From the NCBI GenBank assembly GCA_900312665.1, contig ONZQ02000010.1:682001-746000 (forward strand): a DNA stretch of 64,000 bases, given 5' to 3'. The stretch comes from Cephalotrichum gorgonifer (lineage: Eukaryota > Ascomycota > Sordariomycetes > Microascales > Microascaceae). Below the pieces are notes generated by a model, which searched no databases, was not told the DNA's origin, and was given only the letters and a program-made list of their open reading frames with translations. Of the stretch, positions 1 through 10,800 are shown in pieces; the first letter of the stretch is position 1, and each line of letters starts with the position of its first letter. The position numbers and the translations under genes were made by a program.

Positions 1-3000
1 GCTTGATAAATACTCTGCAACGTGCTCCTCCAACTGTTCCTGTGTCCGAATCCCATCAGGTGGACCGGATAGGAAATCGGCGTCCACTTCCCACTCCACA
101 TGAAGTGCGTCCTTGAACTTGTCACTCTGGTCCACTGATCCTGGAGCCTCTCCAATCAATACCGTTCTGAGATTGGACATGGAGACCAGAGGATCCACCC
201 GGGTGTCCGTTTCGCCTTCTCGGACCACAACGATCTTGTTAGCCCCTGCCGGCGCCGATTCGACCACGACCTCGAGCCGGTGGCCCGGCTCGCTAGGCGT
301 GTCGAGCGAGACGCTCAGCTCGCCAATAGATGTAGGCATAATGGAACCCGACTTTCCGGCTCGGGCTTGCGACTCCAGCGGGAGAAGGACGTGTGCGATG
401 GCATCCAGAGTCGTCGGGTGGATAAGGTGCGGGCGCATGTACTTGCCGGGCATCCCGCTGCGGACGTCGGGGATCTGCACGCTCGCTACGGCCCGGCGAT
501 CTCCTAATTTCAATGTCTGGATGGCTGCGAAGGTAGGGCCGTAGAGGTTGCCGTTGGCCTTTAGCTCAGCGTAGATTGTATCGTGATGGGATTCATCCGG
601 ACACGAGTCGCGTGTCGCTTGCAGCCAAGCGCTCCTAGCAGCGGTAGCGATATCCTCTTCGCGGGACCCCTCCACGTCGTTTATCGCGGTGCCTCTCGTG
701 GAGTTCAGGGCGATAGAACCGCGACAGTGCTCGGACGACCGCCCGTCAGCGGAAACCGCTACCACAGTGAACTCGCGCCACGCCTGAAGATCAGGGCCGC
801 CTCCGACGAATAGGAGTTGCACTTCGACGGTGTCTGGGCTGTCAGGAATCACCAGGGCCTTAAGGAACTGTATATTCCTCAGCTTGACGTGAGATACTTG
901 ATCCCGGCGGCTCCCCGCTGCCGACGCGTCCGCCGCTAGTTGAAGGATCCCTTCGATTGCCATGCATATGTACCCCGATCCAGGGAAGATCACGAAGTTA
1001 TCGACGACGTGGTCCCGGAGCCATGGCTGGCGGTCGACACTGAGGATCTGGCGCCATGCAGGGTTGATGGAATTCCCGGAGACCACGCGGAGGCCTAATA
1101 GATCGTGGTACGGGTTCTTGCGGAACCGGTACTCCTTGCTAAGTCTTGACTCATGCCAGTATTTGGTAGAGTGATCCCAAGAATAGCGTGGGAGATCCGT
1201 CAGGACATTCCTCGCAACTCCGGCAGACCCGAATGAGTTGGCGGCGGCGATGTCGACAGCACATCCCAGCTCAAACGCCTTCCCTGCCACAGAGAGGAAG
1301 GATTGACGAGCATCTTGGCCTCGGGATAGGGCAGAGGTGTACTGGTATTCGAAGCCGGGTAAGCGCAGTGCCTGGAGAGTTTGCGTAAGGGGGCCTTTTA
1401 GAGCGGAATGGGGACCAATCTCGATGAAGAGCGGCGAGATGGTGCCCGGACTCGCGTCCTGGCTTAGACTTCTGGAGAGGTTTTCGAGTGCTTCGCTGAA
1501 GCGCACCTGGGAGACGAGGTTCTCGACCCAGTAGCTTGTTCCGAAGCCGGAGGACTTCTCCTCCGTGGTGACAGATGAGAAGAAGCGCACATCTGTTGCG
1601 GAGAGAGTCGATCCTTGGACTGTAGGTGACGTTGGGTTAGATAGAGCCTACACACGGGGTCGACGCGGCCGTTTGAGGACCGGATGGTACTCACTGTTTC
1701 CGAGAGCGTCCTCATATCTCGGAGCTACCTCCTTCATGTGATGGCTGTGATACGCCGTGTCCACCTTTAGCAGCCTGTTGAAGACGGAGACTCCATCGAG
1801 GAGTTCATGCAGGTGCTCGACGGCTTCCCTGTCGCCCGTGATGGTTGTGCTGTTCGGGCTGTTGACGCAGGCAACGGATGCTAGTCCACGCTACAAAATC
1901 GTAGTCCGTTAGAGTCAGTGCATTCTTCTATAGAGGAAACAGGCGAATTAAGTACCTCTTGCTCTCGGTTAGCCCTCTTCAGGTATGGCTGCACCTCCGA
2001 CTCGCCAAGTCCCACAGCCATCATCGCGCCAGACGTAGGAAGGCTCTCGCGGCACCACCGGGAAATCTGGCTCCGGTGGAGCGAAATAGCCATGACCTCC
2101 TCATGCGTCAAGCCCCCAGCAGCATACGCAGCCGCTATCTCCCCGCTCGAATGGCCAACCACAGCCTGCGGAACCATTTGGATCGCTCTGAGGAGGTCAA
2201 CCAGTGCCACCTGGATGGCCGTGCTGGCCGGTTGAGCGACTTCACTCTCATCTATCCGGGATGTTTCCTTGTCTTTCTGGAGTTCCTCCAGGAGACTCCA
2301 GGCAAGGCCGAGAGACTTGAGGACTTCGTCGGATTTGTGGATGGAGGCGCGGAATGGCCCTTCTATTTGGAGGAGTTCGCGACCCATGGCGAACCACTGT
2401 GCTCCCTGGCCGTTGAAGACGAAGACAACTGGGGGCGGTCTCGAAACGGAGGCCCTGTTTCCAACAAGTTTCTCAAGAGATGAATGGAGGTCTTGTGCGC
2501 TATGTGCGACGCAGGCTGATCTCCAGATCATGAGGCTCCGCCGGCTGCCCAGCGTGTATGCCAGGTCTTCGAGATTAACATCGTCGCCGTGAGAGTCAAC
2601 CCACTCTCTCGTCTCCTTTATGCCGGCATGCAGGGAGTCTTTGGACTTAGCGGTGAAGGCAAAGAGCCGAGGGTCCTTGGTCTGGACCTGTGCTTCGGCA
2701 TGCTCCACGCCGTTGATACCATTCGTTGAGGCAGGTGTGCTGGCCGATTCAAGTATGACGTGGGCGTTTGTTCCGCCAAAACCGAAGTTTTGCACCGAGA
2801 CGCGTCGTACGAGTGTCCCATCCGCGCACGCTCTCAACGGCCAGGCCTCCGCGATCCTGGGTATCTAAATTGCATACCGTGTCAGTCTCAGAGTCCGTCG
2901 TATAGTATACCCTAAGTTTGGCCGTTATAGGAGAATTTCCGTTCCTTACCTTGATTGGGTACTTCACAATATCCCTCAAGCTCGCCTTCATCTCAACAAT

Positions 3001-4219
3001 CCCAGGAACTCCAGGAACAACCCCCCTCTCAAGCGCTAGTACCGCCTTGATAACAGCAGCCAGCCCGCTCGTAGACTCGAGATGTCCTAGATTTGCCTTC
3101 ACAGTGCCCACTAAGAGCTCCGAATCCCTGTCACGGCAGAATACGCTCCGAATCGCCCCCATCTCAATCTTATCGCCAGCGGCTGTACCGGTGCCGTGCG
3201 CCTCGACGTACCCCGTGTCCCGAGGATCCAGGCCTGCCTCAGCGTAGACAGATTCGGCGAGCTCCTGCTGTGATTCCTGGCTGGGGTAGGAGATGCCATT
3301 TGTCTTTCCGTCTTGGTTGACGCCTGTGTTTCGGATGACGGCGCGGATGGGGTCGCCGTCCGCAATGGCCTCGTCTAGGCGTTTGAGAAGGAGGGTTGCA
3401 ACACCTTCTCCCCTTCCGTAGCCGGCACCCCTCTCGTCAAAGGAATAGCTTTTACCGTCATCGTTTAACATGCTAGGTACAGTTAGTCGACTGGTCGTCC
3501 GAGGAGCTATACCCCAGATATTACAGCCTCACTTACTTGAGAAATGTCATTCCAAACATGAGCTCTGGAGATAGAATAAGATTCGTCCCACTGACCATCG
3601 CCATGTTAGATTCTCCTGTCTTGAGTGACTGACAAGCAAGATGAAGCGCGACAAGGCCTCCCGAGCACGCCGTATCCACCGTCACCGATGGCCCCTTCAG
3701 GTCGAAAAAGTAGGAGACCCGGTTCGCCACTATAGCTTTGTGTGTCCCAAGAACGTGATACTTGATCAAGTCATTCGTATCCTTCAACAGCATTGTCTCC
3801 CAGTCCTGACTAAACGTCGCGACGTAAACTGACGTCTTAGACCCGCGAACACTCTCGGCAGGGACTCCGGCGCTCTCCAACGCCTCGTACGACGTCTCGA
3901 GGAGAATCCGCTGCTGCGGATCAAGAGTCCTCGCCTCGCCTGCCGCCACGCCGAAGAAGCTGGCGTCCCAGGCGGCCGGGTCACTCTGGAGAAAGTGGCC
4001 TCCTCGGTGGTTGATGGCTTCGTTCACATTGGGGTCGGGGTGATGGAAGGAATCCCAGTTCCAGCGGTTGGACGGTACGTCTGTCCAGGCGTTTCGGCCC
4101 TCTGAGAGGAGGCGCCATAGTTTGTTGGGGCTGTCGGCTCCGCCAGGGAGTCTGCAGCCCATGCCTATCACGGCGATGGGCACGGATGGTCGGTAGTTGA
4201 GGCTCTTTGGGGTATCCAT
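1..4219 (-). CDS. Highly reducing polyketide synthase 1 (KS-AT-DH..., 3' part beyond window)
   Basis: Builds a reduced polyketide chain from malonyl-CoA. Five exons rebuild one frame that stays open to the left edge: 4219-3537, 3472-2950, 2864-1956, 1890-1695 and 1619-1, giving 1310 residues so far. The ketosynthase has Cys185 in DTACSGG plus EAHGTGT and NLGH. The acyltransferase has GQGAQW and Ser641 in GHSSGE. The dehydratase has His974 in the HX8P motif (Asn where the family consensus usually has Gly) and Asp1176 in HPTTLDAIAH. Everything after DH (MT, ER, KR, ACP) lies outside the window, so the full domain set is unknown. All introns are GT-AG and 64-85 nt long. The ATG at 4219 directly precedes a normal fungal PKS N-terminus. 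It is transcribed in the same direction as the acyltransferase at 5604-7067. The reducing type is inferred from KS/AT/DH style and from the neighbouring PKS. Confidence 0.93.
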
Positions 4220-5603
4220 TGTGAAAGGTGTCGCTGTACGACTGTAAATTGTTTGAACTGAGGTTACGCGGTAATGTAGAATGTGTAACGACGCGATTTT
4301 ATTGGGATATATCAGAATTGCTGGACGTGAAGTTGACCTAGAGTCCGCTCGCCTATAGACATTATAGACTAACTAACATTAGAACTAGACATGCCCTTGT
4401 GCATGGATGGACACCCACCGACCACGCGTGAAGAATCCGACTGCATGAAGAATCCTTCAGGCCCACTACGACACTACTCACCCCTCATACAAGCCCCGGA
4501 TACAGGGCGGCTCTGTTCCGGTCCACGACTGAGAACAGTTGAAATGGCTTTCAGCTCCCTCTCGAGCTGGGAGTTCGGCCCGTACCCATCCAGACGACAT
4601 GTAGTCGGTAGGTCGGAAACCGGACAGGGTTGTTCCGGCAAAAGTCTAATACTACCTGGCGCGTTTATATTAACCGGAAGGAACGCAGCAGTCAGATGCA
4701 TCCCCGTCGGTGGTGGTGGAGCGCAGGATGCCCCGTTAGAAGAATGATACAACAAATAGTCTTCTAGTCTATAATAGCAGATCTGATCCTACTGACAATA
4801 TTGGCTTGGCTTCGGCTCAGCCGCATTATACTTGCATCATGAAGAATCCTTATTTTAACCGCAGACTGTGACGTGACTGTGGCGGCCTTAGTCGGGTGCT
4901 CGGTCCCGAGAAATCCACTCCACGTCCCGAGAAATCCGCTCCACGTCACATATTCGCAGGTGATTCCTATCCCTGAACTTGGTCAAGTCTTCATCCGGAC
5001 CGGATATTTTCGGAACGACGAATCCTTTCTTTTCTTTTAACCGCGAACGGTAGGATGCTGCGATGCTGCGCCCACTGCACGCTGCGTTGGTCCGCGTTTA
5101 TTTTCCACCTTCGCAAGACAACGAACGACCTTCCATCTTTCGTCAAGATGTCATCCGCCTCGGTCCTTTGGAAGGATTCAGCCTCATTCGACTACATACC
5201 CGGTGCTGATGTAGAATCCTACAAGAGCTCCTCTCACGATAGATATCACTCAACGCCGACCATTCGCCTTTTGTCTACAGTAATTAGGTTGTCGGCCATC
5301 GAACAAGCCTGATGCATACAGGCCAGGGGAAACCTATGCCTATTTGTTACCCTTAGTTGCTGGGACAGGGGTTATCAACTGGAGCTTCACCATTCCCACA
5401 GCAATCGGCGTAGGGCGTATATGGGATACTCGGGGAATGGGCTCTTATTTATGGTCATATATACGATATGAGACATCACAGGAAGCATACTCTAAGATAT
5501 AAACTCGGAAAACATGATATGCACAATATTTCGAATGTCAACTCCATATGACGTCATCTAAATACACCATGTTCCCCAGAAACCTAGTTCTTGCAGTATA
5601 GAA
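4220..5603. promoter_or_regulatory. Upstream region of PKS 1 with repeated motifs
   Basis: About 1.4 kb without a convincing gene, between the PKS 1 start and the acyltransferase stop. It contains a 21-bp tandem duplication at 4904-4945. Inverted CCGG pairs, as Zn(II)2Cys6 regulators often bind, lie at 4620-4638 (CCGGA-N9-TCCGG) and 4993-5005 (ATCCGG-A-CCGGAT). The word AAGAATCC occurs at 4431, 4448 and 4842. A perfect CRE-like TGACGTCA lies at 5549-5556, close to the acyltransferase 3' end. Binding functions are inferred only from sequence pattern. Confidence 0.5.
4904..4945. repeat. Two-copy 21-bp tandem repeat in the PKS 1 upstream region
   Basis: Two adjacent 21-bp units (4904-4924 and 4925-4945) start TCCCGAGAAATCC and end CTCCACG, differing at one base (A versus G). 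They lie about 700 bp upstream of the PKS 1 ATG. A duplicated element of this size in a cluster promoter is a candidate regulator site. Confidence 0.85.
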
Positions 5604-7067
5604 TCAATCAGCGAGGAACATAGCATACTCAGTAAACTCTTTGTCCTGCATCAACACCTCCATCTCCTCCTCAAACATATTCAGCAAAACCTCCACTCCG
5701 CCCCCCTCCAACCTCGGCAGCATGAAACAAGTCCGAGTAGTCCGATTCAGTGCAGCCATAGGCGGGCGCATCGCCTCCGGGCACCCTCCGTTTCCAAATA
5801 TGCTCCCAAAGTTCATGCCCCTAACCGGCAGCCCAACAAGCGGAGATATCAGCAGCCCGGCGCTGTCTAGCCGAAGGTCAGAGTAAGCCAGGCGGTCGTA
5901 GTCCGGGACATCCCTGGCTAGGGCGTACGCGTCCATTAGGGACTGCACCGTCACGGTGTTTGCGCCTTCGCGAATGCTTCGCGCCACGTCACCTAGACTC
6001 AGTTCCGGCGATACGAGTTCGGCTATGGGCCGGAGGGCGAGGTTGATGCACGTCAAGTTGCCTAGGTAATCCGGCGGGAGCCACTCCGGCTTGAAGTACG
6101 CCCGACCATCCACCATGGCCGCCAGCCCCGCCCACGCCTGGGGGTCACTGATGTCGCCCGTCGGTGTATTAGCCTGCAGAGCGATCTTTCGTCGAGCTCT
6201 CACGTTGCTACGCCATAGGAGCGCCACGAGGGCGTCAGTGGCTGTGATGCCCTCGCCAGCTTGTGCGCACGCCTTGTGGAGTGCGGAGAATTTGGCGGCT
6301 GGCACATAGAAGATGGACGACTTCATAGATCTACCGGCCGAGGGCTGTTCCTCCTCATTGGTTGGTTCAGGAACTGGCTCCGGTGGGCCTGGTCTGCCGA
6401 GTAGACGCCAGTTGCTCGGGTCAACGCCCTCCCCTGACTCCCTCTGACCATGCGCAGCCCACGTCCGGTCCAGAAAAGTGCGATCATAGGTTTCCGACGC
6501 GGGCGCTAGGACAGGTACCGGAGAGTTAGACTGCAACTCCCGGCAGTGGTCGGCCCACAGCGTGGCGATGGTGATGGCCGCCGCGCCGTCACTCGCAAGG
6601 TGGTGCGGCCCTGCGGCGAGAATGCAGCCCCCGGGGATGAAGTTGGCCTGGGCCATGAACACGTCCGGCCCCTCGTTGACATCTGGCCTGAATCCAATCC
6701 ACCTTAGGGAGTCATCAGGAAACGAGTTGGTGGGGAACGCGGCGTCTCGCAGCTCATCGAAGCTGACTGAGGAATCAAGCTCGTTGAAACGCAACTGGGA
6801 GGGCCACTCGCCGTCCGGTGCTACTGGGCCGTGACGGAGGACGAGTTGGCCGGGGCGGTAGCCGGGGGCGTCGGGGGACTGTCGCCAGATTCTACCGGAA
6901 AGCCATGGTAGTTGGACGAATGTCCTATGGAGGCCCTCTTGGAGAATTCCAAATGCCTGCCTGGGTTTGATGCCTGGTTTGAGAGGAATATAGAAGAGGA
7001 AGGCACAGTACTGCCTGGATGGGGCATGGTCCACTGGTGTCAGTGGGATGTCGATAGTCTCTGCCAT
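5604..7067 (-). CDS. BAHD / trichothecene 3-O-acetyltransferase-like acyltransferase
   Basis: Likely transfers an acyl group to a hydroxyl or amine of a metabolite. Single exon, 487 aa, with an ATG at 7067. The HXXXD catalytic motif is intact: His156 and Asp160 within HHLASDG. The C-terminal structural motif that is DFGWG in plant BAHD enzymes is represented by a looser NFGSIFG. Length is normal for the fungal transferase family. The gene sits between two highly reducing PKS genes, and the complete one has no release domain. By analogy with fungal clusters that use such transferases to release or esterify polyketide chains, it may off-load a PKS product or join two chains. Substrate is unknown and the cluster role is inferred. 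Confidence 0.88.
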   Translation of the reverse strand: MAETIDIPLTPVDHAPSRQYCAFLFYIPLKPGIKPRQAFGILQEGLHRTFVQLPWLSGRIWRQSPDAPGYRPGQLVLRHGPVAPDGEWPSQLRFNELDSSVSFDELRDAAFPTNSFPDDSLRWIGFRPDVNEGPDVFMAQANFIPGGCILAAGPHHLASDGAAAITIATLWADHCRELQSNSPVPVLAPASETYDRTFLDRTWAAHGQRESGEGVDPSNWRLLGRPGPPEPVPEPTNEEEQPSAGRSMKSSIFYVPAAKFSALHKACAQAGEGITATDALVALLWRSNVRARRKIALQANTPTGDISDPQAWAGLAAMVDGRAYFKPEWLPPDYLGNLTCINLALRPIAELVSPELSLGDVARSIREGANTVTVQSLMDAYALARDVPDYDRLAYSDLRLDSAGLLISPLVGLPVRGMNFGSIFGNGGCPEAMRPPMAALNRTTRTCFMLPRLEGGGVEVLLNMFEEEMEVLMQDKEFTEYAMFLAD

Positions 7068-7893
7068 GATTGCGGAAAAGGTGACAGACTGTGAAATGCC
7101 CTTCTCAAGTCATAATAAGAGAGACAAGGCAACACGGGGGCTCTTTTTTGCGCGGCTATAATTCAAAACTTGGGCCTCACTTGTAAAGCTATTTACTTAT
7201 GCGTACCGGCAAAAGTAGCGTGTAAGACATCTGTCTACATGCCGGAAGACCCGCTCATTGTAAAGGGGGAATCGGATACAAGAATACACTGCCATTCACG
7301 CTGCTGCGCCATCGAGCGGGAGGGTAGCATTGAAATCGTAACATTGAAATCCCACACACAGCCGCTAGTCGGTTCTCGCAAAAAGTTGGCAGGCAATGGG
7401 ATGTGATATTGGAGGGCGTGGCCGTTTCTTCCTGCGCCTTTGCTGCCTGGGCATCTCGGGCCGCGACTTCCGCATTTCCGCCAAAAGAGCATGGCCCTAT
7501 GAATAGACTGCAATTCTTCATCGAGGAAGCGACCTTACGCGGCTACCCCGCGGGATAATCGGCTCTCTGTCTGGGAAGGATCAGTTCTCCACCTGGGCTA
7601 ACACCATGTAAGCCTCCTTTGCGGATAATTACACTCGGGGCCAAAAAAGGTAGCACCCTGCATGGTGGCAAGGATAATACATCAGTTACATGAAGAATCG
7701 ATACTAGTGAAGTTCGCACCGCTTCATCCAGCCATTTCAGAATTCCGCTCAAGGTACCTTGGAAACACCCAATACCATCAAACTAAGTCATCACATCTAG
7801 ACTTTCGAATCTGGACCATCTTACTTCTAAGTTTTGTTCTTGGATCCAAGTTGTTTAATCTGAAGCATCCTACTACACACAGACAGCATAGTC
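7068..7893. promoter_or_regulatory. Divergent promoter of acyltransferase and PKS 2
   Basis: 826 bp between two divergently transcribed start codons. Nothing in it looks coding. An ATGAAGAATC word near 7689 resembles the GAAGAATCC motif upstream of PKS 1, which would fit co-regulation. No defined operator can be assigned. Confidence 0.4.
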
Positions 7894-10800
7894 ATGAACG
7901 GGGCCACCACAATTAACGGAAACTCACTCGGTGAGATTCCCGAATCCTCACAGCCTCCAGTAGCCGGAGGCCTAGACTCTCCTCAGACAATGCCTATCGC
8001 TATCATAGGCATAAGCTGCCGCTTCCCAGGGGATGCCACAAGCCCAGAGAAGCTCTGGAACATAGTCTCGGAGTCACGAGGCACCTGGTCAGAAGTTCCC
8101 CAAGATCGCTTCAACAATGCGTCCTTCTATCACCCCGAAGGGTCCAACCTTGGAACCGTAAGTTTGATATAACCTACACCCATTCATATAGTAGACATGG
8201 GATACTAAGATGCAACTAGTCCAACGTCCGGGGCGCACACTTCCTCAAGGAAGATGTATCCCTCTTCGACGCCTCCTTCTTCAATTTCTCCGCCGAGGTG
8301 GCAGCAAGCATGGACCCCCAGATAAGGCTCCAGCTAGAATCTGTCTTCGAGGCCACCGAGGGCGCGGGAATAACCCTCCCTCAGCTCGCGGGGTCGAAAA
8401 CCTCCGTGTTCTCGGCCGTATTCATAAGGGACTACCACGACACGATCATGCGGGATGTTGAGGCATTGCCCCGCTACTTCCTGACGGGCAACGGCGCCGC
8501 CATGGCCTCCAACCGCCTTTCGCACTTCTTTGATTTAAGGGGTGCGAGTGTGACGCTTGATTGTGGGTGCTCGACGGCGCTGGCGGCGCTTCATTTGGCG
8601 TGTCAAAGCATCCGGGCTGGCGAGGCGGACATGTCCATCGTTGGCGGCGTCAATCTTATGCTGAACCCCGACATGTTCATTACCATGTCGAGTCTGGGGC
8701 TCCTTGGCGCAGATGGGCGCTCGTATAGTTTCGATGGTAGGGCCCAGGGGTATGGTCGTGGCGAAGGCGTTGCCACGCTACTGCTCAAGCCCCTTGAGGC
8801 TGCCCTGCGCGACGGTGACCCCATTCGCGCGGTCATCAGGGAGACGGCGCTTAATCAGGACGGCAGGACGCCAACTATCACTTCTCCTTCTGCCGAAGCG
8901 CAGAAAGAGCTCATCCGCGCCTGCTATCAGAGGGCCGGTCTTAATCCTCTTCATACCGCTTACGTTGAGACCCACGGGACGGGCACCGGAGCCGGCGATC
9001 CCGTTGAATCAGAGGCTATCGGTGAAACCATGGGCAAGGGGCGTCCTGCAGACAAGCCTCTACTTATCGGATCCGTCAAGTCTAATATCGGGCACCTAGA
9101 AGCTGCTTCGGGCCTCGCGGCTGTCATCAAAGTTGTTCTAGCTCTGGAGAATGGATCTATCCCGCCCAACTACGACTTCAAGGTCGGCAACGCTAAGATT
9201 CCTTTCGAGGATTTGAGGCTAAGGGTCCCGATTGAGGCCGAGGAGTGGCCTTCTCATCTTCCTCGTCGCGCGTCGGTGAATAACTTCGGGTATGGCGGCA
9301 CGAATGCGCATGTCATCATGGAAGATGCCGCGTATTACCTTCCTTCAGCGGTCGCAGGTGAGAATGCTGGCCTTTGCAATGGACCCCCGCCAAATGGAGA
9401 GCCGAGCCGCTTTGTCTTCCCTATCAGTGCGAAGGACGAGGCTTCTGCAAACGCAATGATTGCGAACCTTGCAACGTATTTGCAGACCAAAGGTCCTGAG
9501 GGAGTTGACTTGAAATCCCTGGCCTACACTCTGGGACAAAAAAGAACCAAATTCCCCTGGACAGTTTCCTACCAAGCGTCGACAGCGGAAGAACTACTAA
9601 ACGATGTGACCTCCGCCTCGAGACCCACATTCTCTCGCCGCGTCCCGAGAATAGGCTTCGTGTTTAACGGCCAAGGTGCACAATGGTACGCCATGGGCCG
9701 CGAGCTCATGGGCGCATACCCCGTATTCGACGAATGCATCGACGAAGCGGAGTCTCACCTACGATCTTTCGGCGCTGAGTGGTCTCTGAGAGAGGAGCTG
9801 ACTCGCGATGAGAAGAGTACCAGGGTAAACGAGACGCGCCTCGCGATGCCCCTGTCAGTCTCAATCCAGGTTGCCCTCGTCCGCCTTCTTGAGTCCTGGA
9901 ATATCAAGCCTGCTGCTGTGACCGGCCACTCGTCTGGTGAAATCTCGGCGGCCTTTGCTGCTGGGGCGCTGGATCTCCGCGGGGCGGTCGCCATTGCTTA
10001 CTTCCGCGGATTACTCACGGATCAATATCTCGTTCAAGACAAGAGTACGTCCGGGGGCATGATGGCGGTTGGACTTGGCCCTGAGGCTGCTGAGCCGTAC
10101 CTCGGGCGTGTGAAAACGGGAAAGGTTGTCATCGCGTGCATCAACAGTCCATCGAGCGTCACTCTCTCCGGTGATACCACGGGTATTGACGAGCTTGAGG
10201 GTGAGCTCAAGGCGGAGGGGGTCTTTGCGAGGAAGCTTGTGGTCCCAGCTGCGTATCACTCGCACCACATGCATCGTCTGGCCGACTTGTACCGAAAAGC
10301 CCTTGAGGACAACATACGTGTCAACCCAAGCTTCAACGGCGTGTTGTTCTCGTCTCCTGTCACGGGAGGCTGGATTTCGAACGCTGAGGATCTCGGACCC
10401 GCTCACTGGGTGAAGAATATGGTCCAGCCGGTGCTCTTCGCTCAGTCCCTTCACACCATGTGCGTCGGACCCGATGCCCCAGGCCACGACAACGCAACCC
10501 ACCACGTCGACGTCACACTTGAAATCGGGCCACACGGGGCACTCGCGGGTCCGATCCGCCAGTCCATGGCCGCCCGAGAAGATCTAAAGAATAAGGGCAT
10601 CCGCTACCATTCGTGCCTGACGCGGGGGGTCGACGCCGTCCACTCCATGCAGGGTCTTCTTGCATTTTTATCCGAGCAGGGACATCCCGTTGACTTTGCA
10701 AGCTCTAATTTCCCCCGTGGAACGGACGGACTCTCGGTCGTACAATTGCCGAGTTACCCCTGGAACCATTCTACCCGATTCTGGGCGGAACCGCGGAAGA

